DNA of 64,000 nucleotides from Rhodoferax ferrireducens T118 (GTDB taxonomy: Bacteria > Pseudomonadota > Gammaproteobacteria > Burkholderiales > Burkholderiaceae_C). The position numbers were made by a program, and so were the translations under genes. Below the pieces are notes generated by a model. That model made no database searches. It was not told where the DNA came from and saw only the letters and a program-made list of their open reading frames with translations. The DNA is taken from the NCBI RefSeq assembly GCF_000013605.1, contig NC_007908.1, positions 806,001 through 870,000 on the forward strand, read 5' to 3'. Of the stretch, positions 8,467 through 16,375 are shown piece by piece; the first letter of the stretch is position 1, and every line of letters begins with the position of its first letter.

Positions 8467-10059
8467 ATGAAACAAGGCCTTTCCCTTCGGGTTTCGCAGC
8501 ATCTGGCGCTGACGCCACAGTTGCAGCAGTCGATCCGCTTGCTGCAACTCTCCACGCTGGAGCTCAGCGCGGAGGTGGACCAGATGCTCGATGACAACCC
8601 GTTTCTGGAGATGACGGCAGACGAGTCGCCGCGTGAGGAATTTGGTCTGGCGCAGGCTGACACACCGGTCCGGGGTGATGACCTCGACGCTGAACGTGCT
8701 ACAAGTTCGGTAGCTGACTATCCAACAGAGACGAGGGCTACAGCCGAGAATGATTCAAATGATTCGCCGCTCTCGGCGGACGATGCGCAGAGTTGGGAGG
8801 GCGACGGCAGCGCCTCCTTGGCGCCCGATGACAGCGAGTGGGGCGGTGACGCCAAAGCCCGCAGCAACAACCTCAACGGCGATGACGACGCCGATGTGAC
8901 CGAGCTGGCGCGCACCCAGGTGTCGCTGCAAAGCCACCTGCACGCGCAGGCGCTGGCCTTGCGCCTGAGTGCCGAGGATCGCGCCGCCTTGCAGTTCTTG
9001 ATCGAGTCGCTTAATGACGATGGTTATCTGGAAGACACGCTGACCTCGCTCGCCGAGGGGCTCGCCGGCGGCGATGAGGCCCAGGTGGAGCAGCTGGTCC
9101 ACCATTTCACGGTCGCCTTGGGGCTGCTGCAGAGCCTGGAGCCGGCGGGTGTGGGTGCGCGAGATCTGGCGGAATGCCTGAGTCTGCAACTGCGCGCCTT
9201 GCAGCAGCTGGAGCGGCTAGAGCCGGCCCGCGCCGCCACCGTGCAGGTGGCGCTGCGTATTTGTGCCCAACCCATGGAGTTGCTGGCCCGGCGTGACGTC
9301 AAGCGCCTGATGCTGCTGTGCGACGCGACGGATGCTGCCGTGCGCGAAGCCATTGCGCTGATCGCCCGTCTGGAGCCCAAGCCGGGGCGGCGCTTCGTGA
9401 ATGTGGAGCGCAACATCGTGGTGCCCGATGTCCTGGTGATTCAAGTGGGCCAGGGTACGCAGGCCAAATTTCAGGTGCGCCTGAACACCGATGTGATGCC
9501 GCGCCTGCGCGTGCACGACATCTACGCCAATGCCATCAAACAGCACAAGGGCGGCGGCAACGATGCGTCCAGCTACGCCGCCCTGCAGCAGCGCCTGCAG
9601 GAGGCACGCTGGTTCATCAAGAACATCCAGCAGCGCTTTGACACCATCCTGCGCGTCAGCTCGGCCATCGTCGAGCGGCAAAAGAGTTTTTTCATGCATG
9701 GCGAACTCGCCATGCGCCCGCTGGTGCTGCGTGAGATTGCCGAAGAGCTCGGTCTGCACGAGTCCACCATCAGCCGCGTGACCACCGCCAAATACATGGC
9801 GACCCCGTTTGGCACCTTCGAGCTCAAGTATTTCTTTGGCTCCGGCCTGGGCACCGAGTCGGGTGGCAATGCGTCGAGCACGGCGGTGCGGGCCTTGATC
9901 AAACAATTTATCAGCGCCGAGAGCCCGGCCAAGCCGCTCAGTGACCACCAGTTGTCCGAGATGCTCAAAGAGCAGGGCATCGAATGCGCCCGCCGCACCG
10001 TGGCCAAATACCGCGAGGGGCTGCGCATCGCTCCCGCGAGCTTAAGGAAAGCCTTGTGA
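8467..10059 (+). CDS. rpoN: RNA polymerase sigma-54 factor
   Basis: A 530-residue sigma-54. Region I is Gln/Leu-rich (LTPQLQQSIRLLQLS, residues 15-29) and is followed by an acidic, poorly conserved region II (about 55-145). The core-binding and DNA-binding regions end with the RpoN box ARRTVAKYRE (about 507-516). Sigma-54 directs -24/-12 promoters that need AAA+ activators. The start at 8467 matches the canonical MKQGLSLR N-terminus, 13 bp after lptB. Region II contains an in-frame copy of the 65-bp repeat at 8698-8762, so about 22 residues there may be repeat-derived. A GTGA overlap couples the next gene. Confidence 0.97.
   Translation: MKQGLSLRVSQHLALTPQLQQSIRLLQLSTLELSAEVDQMLDDNPFLEMTADESPREEFGLAQADTPVRGDDLDAERATSSVADYPTETRATAENDSNDSPLSADDAQSWEGDGSASLAPDDSEWGGDAKARSNNLNGDDDADVTELARTQVSLQSHLHAQALALRLSAEDRAALQFLIESLNDDGYLEDTLTSLAEGLAGGDEAQVEQLVHHFTVALGLLQSLEPAGVGARDLAECLSLQLRALQQLERLEPARAATVQVALRICAQPMELLARRDVKRLMLLCDATDAAVREAIALIARLEPKPGRRFVNVERNIVVPDVLVIQVGQGTQAKFQVRLNTDVMPRLRVHDIYANAIKQHKGGGNDASSYAALQQRLQEARWFIKNIQQRFDTILRVSSAIVERQKSFFMHGELAMRPLVLREIAEELGLHESTISRVTTAKYMATPFGTFELKYFFGSGLGTESGGNASSTAVRALIKQFISAESPAKPLSDHQLSEMLKEQGIECARRTVAKYREGLRIAPASLRKAL
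8698..8762 (+). repeat. 65-bp GCTA/GTAGC/GGGCT element, copy A (in-frame in rpoN)
   Basis: Shows GCTAC at offset 0, GTAGC at offset 12, and GGGCT at offset 37 followed by ACAGCC, the same gap-free spacing as the other copies. GCTAC/GTAGC form a 5-bp stem with a 7-base loop, and GGCT/AGCC form a second short palindrome. GCT is codon 78 of rpoN, so the element is read in phase 0 through the acidic linker of sigma-54, a site tolerant of length change. Confidence 0.75.
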
Positions 10060-11342
10060 ACCAACTGCAACTCTTCTTGCCCTGCGCCGCTGGCGTGGAA
10101 GACTACCTGGCCCCCGAGGTGCTGCGCATCACCGGCTTGCCGCCGGGCTGCGTGACCAAGCAGCGCGGCGGCGTGGCCGTGCGCACGTCCTTCGCGCACG
10201 CGATGCTGCTCAACCTCTACAGCCGGCTGGCGCAGCGTGTGCTGGTGCTGCTGTCGTTCACCGAGTACCGCAACGAACAGGATTTGTACCGCGCCGCCAG
10301 TGAGGTGGCCTGGGAGCGCTGGTTCACGCCGCGCGAAAGCATCAAGGTGGAAGTGACGGCGCAGCACAGCCCGCTGACCAGCCTCAACTTTGCCGCGCTC
10401 AAGATCAAGGACGCGGTGTGTGACCGTTTCCGCGTCACGGCGGGCGGCGTGCGCCCGGACGTCAACACCCAGTGGCCCGATGTGCGCATCTACACGCACC
10501 TGACCACCGACAGCTGCTCGCTCTACATCGACACCTCGGGCGAGCCCCTGTTCAAGCGCGGCTGGCGCGAAGACAAGGGCGACGCGCCCTTGAAAGAAAC
10601 CCTGGCCGCCGCCATGCTGGCCGCCAGTGGCTGGGCCGATGGCGACGAGGATTTGCTGCCGCTGTACGACCCCTGCTGCGGCAGCGGCACGATTGTGATT
10701 GAAGCGGCCCAGATCGCCTGCAATATTGCCGCCGGCTCGCTGCGCCGTTTTGCCTTCGAGAAGTATTTGCCGTTCCAGCGCCCCGTCTGGGATGCTATAA
10801 AAAAAGAAGCTAAAGAGTCAGAAGTGACGAGGGCTCCAGGCCAAAAACCTATTATTTTCGGCAGTGACGTGGCGCACCGCATGGTCGACTTTGCCCAGCG
10901 CAACGCGCAGCGCGCCGGCGTTGCCGACGTGATCGAGTTTCGCGGTGGCGACGCCTTGCAGCGCCTGCCGCCGATTGATATTCCTGGTGTGATGCTGCTC
11001 AACCCACCGTATGGCGAGCGCATCGAGGTCGCCGGTGTGGCCAAAGGGGCGCGCCACGCGGCCAGCCAGTTTGAGGACGAAGAGGCCGAAGTGGGTCGTT
11101 TTGGTGCCCGCGAGCTGCCGCAGACGCAGGAAGGTGGCGAATTCTTCAGCCAGCTGGCCAGCCACTGGAAGAAGAACTACCCCGGCTGGAGCGCCTGGAT
11201 ACTCACGCCCGACCTGAAACTGCCGGGCAAAATGCGCCTGAAAGAATCGCGCCGCGTGCCGATGTGGAATGGCCCGATCGAATGCCGCCTGTTCCGCTTT
11301 GACATGGTGGCCGGGAAAATGGGGTCGGCGCGGGCGACATGA
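10056..11342 (+). CDS. THUMP-domain class I SAM-dependent rRNA methyltransferase (RlmL-type)
   Basis: A 428-residue protein. The N-terminal half resembles the THUMP-containing RNA-binding part of RlmL/YcbY (LFLPCAAGVEDYLAPEV at the start; VRPDVNTQWPDVRIYTHL in the middle). The C-terminal half has a Rossmann methyltransferase fold with DPCCGSGTIVIEAA as motif I and LLNPPYGERI (about residues 313-322) as the N6/N2-methylase NPPY motif. The family makes m2G in 23S rRNA (G2445 in E. coli). GTG at 10056 overlaps the rpoN stop, with AAGGAAA just upstream. An in-frame repeat copy lies at 10794-10858, between motif I and NPPY. Confidence 0.85.
   Translation: MNQLQLFLPCAAGVEDYLAPEVLRITGLPPGCVTKQRGGVAVRTSFAHAMLLNLYSRLAQRVLVLLSFTEYRNEQDLYRAASEVAWERWFTPRESIKVEVTAQHSPLTSLNFAALKIKDAVCDRFRVTAGGVRPDVNTQWPDVRIYTHLTTDSCSLYIDTSGEPLFKRGWREDKGDAPLKETLAAAMLAASGWADGDEDLLPLYDPCCGSGTIVIEAAQIACNIAAGSLRRFAFEKYLPFQRPVWDAIKKEAKESEVTRAPGQKPIIFGSDVAHRMVDFAQRNAQRAGVADVIEFRGGDALQRLPPIDIPGVMLLNPPYGERIEVAGVAKGARHAASQFEDEEAEVGRFGARELPQTQEGGEFFSQLASHWKKNYPGWSAWILTPDLKLPGKMRLKESRRVPMWNGPIECRLFRFDMVAGKMGSARAT
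10794..10858 (+). repeat. 65-bp element, copy B (in-frame in THUMP methyltransferase gene)
   Basis: GCTA at offset 0, GAAGC (consensus GTAGC) at offset 12, GGGCT at offset 37, then CCAGGCC and an A/T-rich tail. GCT is codon 247 of the methyltransferase, the same phase as the other coding copies. The stretch is strikingly A/T-rich and Lys/Glu-rich compared with its GC-rich surroundings and lies between motif I and the NPPY motif, where family members differ in length. Confidence 0.75.
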
Positions 11343-11749
11343 TCGTCCTCGACACCAACATCGTGCTGGATGCCTTCGTCTTCAATGACCCGGCCACGCA
11401 GCCCCTCAAGCTCGCGCTGGCATCCCGAAAAATCCAGTGGATTGCCACCAAAGCCATGCGCGACGAGCTGGCGCGGGTGCTGTTCTACCCGAAGATCGTC
11501 GTGCGGCTGACGCTCTGCCAACTCAGCGCCGCAGACGTGCTGGCGCAGTTCGATGGTCAGGCGCAATGGCTGGACGCCGCCCCCAAAGCCAGCGTCACCT
11601 GCCGCGACCCCGATGACCAGAAGTTCATCGACCTGGCCGTCGCCCACAAGGCCACGTTGCTGAGCAAGGATCGCGCCGTGCTTTGTATGGCAAAACGCCT
11701 GCTGGCCCTTGATGTACGGGCGCATATGGCTACTGTTTTTGTAGTTTGA
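11339..11749 (+). CDS. PIN domain putative ribonuclease (COG1569-like toxin type)
   Basis: A 136-residue PIN-domain protein. The N-terminal VLDTNIVLDAFV gives the first catalytic Asp, a Glu follows in MRDELARVLF, and the distal acidic pair lies in CRDPDDQKFIDLA. The family contains metal-dependent single-strand RNases, many of them toxins. No antitoxin-like ORF is adjacent. Instead the ATG overlaps the stop of the rRNA methyltransferase gene (ATGA), so it is translated in the rpoN operon. Its last codons (GCT ACT ... GTA GTT TGA) look like the start of a degenerate copy of the 65-bp element. Confidence 0.8.
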   Translation: MIVLDTNIVLDAFVFNDPATQPLKLALASRKIQWIATKAMRDELARVLFYPKIVVRLTLCQLSAADVLAQFDGQAQWLDAAPKASVTCRDPDDQKFIDLAVAHKATLLSKDRAVLCMAKRLLALDVRAHMATVFVV

Positions 11750-11776
11750 GGTGGTCCCTGCCAGCCGACTGCCGGC
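11729..11776 (+). repeat. Degenerate copy H of the 65-bp element at the PIN gene 3' end
   Basis: GCTAC at offset 0 and GTAGT at offset 12 match the first hairpin, and CGACT stands where GGGCT is expected at offset 37, followed by a GGC. GCT is codon 131 of the PIN gene, again phase 0, and the PIN stop codon falls just after GTAGT. The second half is poorly conserved. Confidence 0.4.
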
Positions 11777-11839
11777 ACTTGTGCGCTCTGTCCTCTTAAA
11801 GGACGTGACAACGCAGTAGCCTGGACTACATTAGCCACC

Positions 11840-13516
11840 ATGAACCCTTCTCCTTCGACCCAGAAATTCACAACGGGGCCGACGTCCGGCACAGGGCTTT
11901 CTGTGGAGATACGACGCTTTTCGGCCGGCATGCGGGTCATCACCGCGCTGCTGTGTACCGTGCTGTTCTTCTCAACCGAAAACAATATCGACGCCAGGGT
12001 ACTTGCGGTTTTGTTGGTGTATGGCTTGTGGTCTGCGTGGCTGCTCTGGGTCGAAGCCAGCGGGCGTGGGCTCCGATCCGCGCTTTGGTCGTACTGGATT
12101 GATGTCGCATGGTCATTGATGCTCATGAAGCTTTGGAGCGCTGGCGCCCTGCTGATGCTCATCACCTTGGTGCAACCCGTGGTGCTGGCCAGCATTGGGT
12201 ACGGCATCACGCAAGGCTTGCTACTCTCGGCGCTGGCGACATCGGGCTTGATAGCCTACAACGGCAGTGACCTCATGAGCGGCCCCAGCCTCGGATGGCA
12301 CCGACACATACAGATCATGATCATGCTGGCGTTGGCCCCATCGGCAGCCCTGATCGCGCGGCCGATGGGCATACGGTTCCGCTGGTCGACGCTGCTCAGC
12401 CAGCTCGAAGCCCAACTGGACCCGCGCCACGGCCTCAATCCGATTTGCGCCGAGCTGGTGGAACGCCTGCGTGGCGCCACCCAGGCCAATGTTGTCGCGC
12501 TCGTGTTGCCCAGTAGCCAGGGCGCTCCGGCGATGATCGCCAGCCGCGAAGACGGCAGTTTTCGCGCGAACGCGGAGGTCCACGCGCGCCTCGAAGCCTT
12601 GCTGGCGCAGATGCCGGCCTGCACCGTGAGCTACGTCCGGCGCCCCTGGTGGGACCCGCGACCCAGCACGCGGCTGCACGCCGACTTGCCCTTGCCCGCC
12701 GGCCTCTCGACCCCGCTCGCGGAGTTGGCCCTGACATTGGATGTGCGCTGTCTGCACGCTCTGTCGCTGACCCGTTATGCGCACCAGCACGGCCACATTG
12801 TGGTGGGCTACAGCAGCCAACGCGGCGCCGTTTATGACGTATCGGCGCTGGCCGACGTGGTCCCCGAACTGCTGCGCGTGGTCGAGCAGGCCGCGCTGGT
12901 TGACCAGTTGCAGGAGGAAAGTGCCGGCCACGAGCGGGCGCGTATTGGCCGCGACCTGCACGACAGTGCCATCCAGCCTTACCTCGGACTGAAATACGCG
13001 GTTGAATCCGTTGCCCTGCGCATCCCGCGCGACAACCCGGCCCGTGCCGAGATCGACTCATTGGCCGAATTGGTGAACGGCGAAGTGGCCGCGCTGCGTG
13101 AACTGATTTCGGGCCTGCGTACCGGCAACGACCAAGGTGACAACGCCCTTGTGCCCGCCGTGCGGCGGCAGGTGCGCCGGTTTTCGGTGCTGTTCGGCAT
13201 CGACATCGTGCTCGAGTGCCCGGACAAGCTGCCCACCACCCGCGTCATGGCCAGTTCGCTGTTCCATCTGGTCAACGAGGTGCTCAACAACATCCGCAAA
13301 CACACTGCAGCGCGCCATATCTGGATCACACTGTCCCTCCAGGCGTCAATGATCAAACTCGTGGTCCGGGACGACGCGGGTAGCCTGCGCGGGCACCCGG
13401 CTGATGACTTCCGCCCGGCCTCGCTCAGCGAACGCGTCGCGGAGCTGAATGGCACCCTGCACATCGGTCGCCCGGACGGGCTGAACACCGAGCTCGTGAT
13501 ACAGATTCCCCTCTAG
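11840..13516 (+). CDS. NarX-type membrane sensor histidine kinase
   Basis: A 558-residue protein. About residues 30-180 hold several hydrophobic helices, then a soluble region without a recognised motif, then a HisKA_3 dimerisation domain with RIGRDLHDSAIQPYLGLKYA (phospho-acceptor His374). The HATPase_c N-box is HLVNEVLNNIRKH. The G1 box, normally DxGxG, reads DDAGS, and the G2 box is not recognisable (PASLSERVAEL), so ATP binding may be altered. It probably pairs with the LuxR-type regulator 199 bp downstream. The signal is unknown. Confidence 0.85.
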   Translation: MNPSPSTQKFTTGPTSGTGLSVEIRRFSAGMRVITALLCTVLFFSTENNIDARVLAVLLVYGLWSAWLLWVEASGRGLRSALWSYWIDVAWSLMLMKLWSAGALLMLITLVQPVVLASIGYGITQGLLLSALATSGLIAYNGSDLMSGPSLGWHRHIQIMIMLALAPSAALIARPMGIRFRWSTLLSQLEAQLDPRHGLNPICAELVERLRGATQANVVALVLPSSQGAPAMIASREDGSFRANAEVHARLEALLAQMPACTVSYVRRPWWDPRPSTRLHADLPLPAGLSTPLAELALTLDVRCLHALSLTRYAHQHGHIVVGYSSQRGAVYDVSALADVVPELLRVVEQAALVDQLQEESAGHERARIGRDLHDSAIQPYLGLKYAVESVALRIPRDNPARAEIDSLAELVNGEVAALRELISGLRTGNDQGDNALVPAVRRQVRRFSVLFGIDIVLECPDKLPTTRVMASSLFHLVNEVLNNIRKHTAARHIWITLSLQASMIKLVVRDDAGSLRGHPADDFRPASLSERVAELNGTLHIGRPDGLNTELVIQIPL

Positions 13517-13603
13517 CGGAACAAATACCCTCAAAACAACACTTGGCGACCATTTCTCCAGCCAAGCTGCCTTATTCATCTCCGCAACTGATTTTTATCA
13601 ATT

Positions 13604-13621
13604 TGTAACCTCGAAGTTACA
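13604..13621. promoter_or_regulatory. 18-bp palindrome, candidate operator
   Basis: TGTAAC at 13604-13609 and GTTACA at 13616-13621 flank a central TCGA; only one pair of central positions breaks the symmetry. It lies in the A/T-rich gap about 95 bp before the response-regulator start. It could be a binding site for that regulator (autoregulation) or another dimeric factor. Confidence 0.45.
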
Positions 13622-13715
13622 CATTTAATCATTGCATATGAAGTCAATTTCATGGGTGCGCAGGTACTTGCGGGGGTCGCACTAATTGGACGGTGGTTTC
13701 AGGAGGAATAACAAA

Positions 13716-14462
13716 ATGCAAATGAGTTTTGTGGATGCCCCACGTGCTGTGATCGATGCCCCGTCAAGGCCGATCAGGGTGTTTCTGGTTGACGACCATC
13801 AAATCACGCTTTGGGGCCTGCGACGGCTGATCGAAGCCACGAACCCGCGCATGGAGGTGGTCGGCACCGCCAGTTCACGCACCGAACTACTGAACCATGA
13901 CGCCGCCGCCACCGCAGACGTCATCCTGCTCGACCTTGATCTTGGTGGTGAAGACGCGGCCGCCTCGCTCGCCGACCTGCGCCAGCGTTGCCCTGGGCGG
14001 GTGCTCGTGCTGACCGCCAGCGATGACCCTGCCCAGCACCGCGCCGCCATGGTGAAGGGCGCGCGCGGCGTGATCCACAAGTCAGAGGCGGCGGAAACCA
14101 TTCTGCGCGCCATCGAGAAGGTCAACAACGGCGAAGTCTGGCTGAACCGCGCGCTGCTCGGTGAAGTGCTCGGCATGCTGACTGACGACAGCCCCGCGGC
14201 AGCGCCGCGCCAGGCCGACCCCGACGCGCAACGTATTGCCAGCCTGACGACCCGCGAACGGGAGATCGTGGTCACCATGGTGCACTGCGCCGGCGCCAAG
14301 CAGCTCGCGGTGGCCGACGAACTCAAAATGAGCGAACATACCCTGCGCAACCACCTAACCACCATTTACGACAAACTCGGCGTGCGCGGGCGGCTGGAGT
14401 TGCATGTTTTTTCCACCATGCATGGGCTTGGTGCGGCGACAGGCAGAGCGTGTGGTGCATGA
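13716..14462 (+). CDS. NarL/FixJ family response regulator
   Basis: A 248-residue regulator. The receiver domain has VFLVDDHQ (acidic pair), ILLDLDLGG (phospho-acceptor Asp), VLVLTAS (Thr) and GVIHKSEAAE (Lys). The C-terminal LuxR-type helix-turn-helix has LTTREREIV, then ADELKMSEHTLRNHLTTIYD. It probably controls transcription after phosphorylation by the kinase encoded just upstream. AGGAGG ends nine bases before the ATG at 13716, which decides the start. Confidence 0.92.
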   Translation: MQMSFVDAPRAVIDAPSRPIRVFLVDDHQITLWGLRRLIEATNPRMEVVGTASSRTELLNHDAAATADVILLDLDLGGEDAAASLADLRQRCPGRVLVLTASDDPAQHRAAMVKGARGVIHKSEAAETILRAIEKVNNGEVWLNRALLGEVLGMLTDDSPAAAPRQADPDAQRIASLTTREREIVVTMVHCAGAKQLAVADELKMSEHTLRNHLTTIYDKLGVRGRLELHVFSTMHGLGAATGRACGA

Positions 14463-14662
14463 GCTGATGGCGTGATAAAGCTCCTGTCGGGGCAGGGACA
14501 AATCGCCTATGGGGCGCCGCGCATTCTCACTGGCACGGCGCTTTTCTAATTCTTAGGATCAGGCCATCAGTTGGCCATGCAAAGCAGCAAGATCGGACCC
14601 TGCTTGACTCAATGGCTGGCTTTCACATATTGCGCCGGGTCTGAAATCTTAGGGGGAATCTC

Positions 14663-16093
14663 ATGCGAAAAATAGTGGCAATCTTGGCGGTTCTACTGTC
14701 AGCAGTCTTGGTTGGATGCGGGGGAGGGAGCGATAGCGGCCCCGTTGCCTGCAGAGCTACGATGGCAAACCCTGACCTCTGTCTCACTGGCGCTACGGCT
14801 TCGGTTGGAGCGGCCGCATCAATCAAATTTATTTCCGCGGACACAACCAATATTGCGCTCAAGGGCACCGGGGGCTTCGGACGCCAGGAGTTCTCGACCC
14901 TCAAGTTCCAGGTCTTTGACAATGCGGGGAAACCGGTTGCAGGCACACCGGTCAATTTCGTGTTCTCCGACTCCAACGCCGCGCAAACGGTGGGCGGGCT
15001 CACTTTGTTGCCCACTGCCACCTCCGCTCTCGATGGCTCCATGACGACGGTGGTTTCAGCAGGAACAATTCCCACGTCGGTCCGCGTTGTTGCTTCGATT
15101 AGCGGGGGGATTACAACCCTCTCCAATATCCTGGTGATTTCAACCGGCGTGCCGGATCAGAACCACTTTTCTCTGGCCACCGAAACTGGCAATTGCGAGG
15201 GAAGGGATGTGGATCAGACCTGCAGCTTCGTCACGGCCACTTTGGGCGATCATTTTGGCAACCCCGCTCCTGATGGCACGGCAGTCAATTTCACCACTAG
15301 CGCGGGGGTCATAGGCGCCTCGTGTGTCACGGGATCGCTCCCGCCTCCCGGTGCGACTCCGAACATCTGTACGCCTCAAACTTGTCAGACTACAAATTCA
15401 AAAATCGGCCCAGGATCGGGAACCTGCACTGTGTTGCTGCGAGCAAGTAATCCACGGCCGGCAAATGGGCGCGTGACGATTCTTGCCTATGCTGTGGGCG
15501 AGGAGAATCTTTTCGACGCCAACGGCAACAACGTGTATGACTCCGTTGATACCTTCACCGATAAAAGCCCGGACATTTTTCGCGACGACAACGAGACTGG
15601 CATATGGAGTCCAGGCGAGCCATGCATCGGACCCAACCTGAATGGTACTTGCAGCACGCTCGGCGATGGCAAGTACAACGGCGTGCTGCGTAGTCCGCAG
15701 GTTCCAAGTGCGCAGACCTTGTATGTCTCTGCTCAGCTTGTGCAAACATTTTCTGGCAGCCATGCCCTCGTCAGTTTCAATCCATCGGCGCTGTCGTGCC
15801 CGGCTGGCGGCACGGCAGTCGTTCAGGTGGCCGTCACGGACGAGATTGGAAATATCATGCCCGCTGGCACCACCATTGACCTCAGCACGGTGTTTGGTAC
15901 GGCCGTTGGTACAGTGTCCCCTGCCAGCATCAAGGTTCCAAACGTCGTTCTCGCCGTTGGTCAACCGCTGACTATCCCGACCTACCCCGTGACCGTGGGC
16001 TGCCCCAGCCCGGCAGCTAGCGGGCAATTATTTGTGACTGTTACGTCGCCAACCACGGCGACCATAACGCGTGCCAGTGCTCCAATCAATTGA
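14663..16093 (+). CDS. Ig-like domain lipoprotein
   Basis: A 476-residue exported protein with a lipoprotein signal (MRKIVAILAVLLSAVLVGC, Cys19) followed by GGGSDSG. It contains Big_1/invasin-like beta-sandwich repeats: FQVFDNAGKPVAGTPVNF (about 95-112), DHFGNPAPDGTAVNFTT and VTDEIGNIMPAGTTIDLS. A segment near residues 290-320 is rich in Asp/Asn (FDANGNNVYDSVDTF, then FRDDNETG) and resembles a calcium-binding loop. AGGGGGAA precedes the ATG. It probably sits on the outer membrane and may act in adhesion. It lies between the two-component system and the PAP2 operon; its function is not known. Confidence 0.75.
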   Translation: MRKIVAILAVLLSAVLVGCGGGSDSGPVACRATMANPDLCLTGATASVGAAASIKFISADTTNIALKGTGGFGRQEFSTLKFQVFDNAGKPVAGTPVNFVFSDSNAAQTVGGLTLLPTATSALDGSMTTVVSAGTIPTSVRVVASISGGITTLSNILVISTGVPDQNHFSLATETGNCEGRDVDQTCSFVTATLGDHFGNPAPDGTAVNFTTSAGVIGASCVTGSLPPPGATPNICTPQTCQTTNSKIGPGSGTCTVLLRASNPRPANGRVTILAYAVGEENLFDANGNNVYDSVDTFTDKSPDIFRDDNETGIWSPGEPCIGPNLNGTCSTLGDGKYNGVLRSPQVPSAQTLYVSAQLVQTFSGSHALVSFNPSALSCPAGGTAVVQVAVTDEIGNIMPAGTTIDLSTVFGTAVGTVSPASIKVPNVVLAVGQPLTIPTYPVTVGCPSPAASGQLFVTVTSPTTATITRASAPIN

Positions 16094-16151
16094 GAATTTG
16101 CTTTGAGAAGATAGGGCTGGCAGTGCGGGGCATGTCGCAGTTCTGCATGGT

Positions 16152-16181
16152 GGCGCGGTGTTTGCGTGAAGACACCGCGCC
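16152..16181. other. Strong hairpin downstream of the lipoprotein gene
   Basis: GGCGCGGTGT (16152-16161) pairs perfectly with ACACCGCGCC (16172-16181) over a 10-base loop, 58 bp after the lipoprotein stop. No T-run follows. It may end or stabilise the lipoprotein mRNA. The remainder of the 16094-16375 gap shows no convincing gene. Confidence 0.55.
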
Positions 16182-16375
16182 GGATTGGACACCACGTTGC
16201 CAAGCCCATGGCCAGTTACGCCAGAGCCGTCTGCCGACACTTATTCACCAGACTTCGCGCTTGCAGGGGGATTAACCTCCTAGGCTCTCCCGCCGCATCC
16301 TCCCATGGCCGTCGCGCCATCGCAGATCGATCATAGTGCCGGAGTGTCAGACGCAGCGTTACCAACTGGGACAGT

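Noticed and set aside
14525..14545. Sigma-54-like TGGCACG upstream of the lipoprotein gene
   Set aside because: The -24 half fits but the essential GC of the -12 half is missing (TTTTC instead of TTGC).
16090..16275. Small plus-strand open frame after the Ig-like lipoprotein
   Set aside because: It begins at a weak TTG without a ribosome-binding site, contains a strong hairpin and has no recognisable features.
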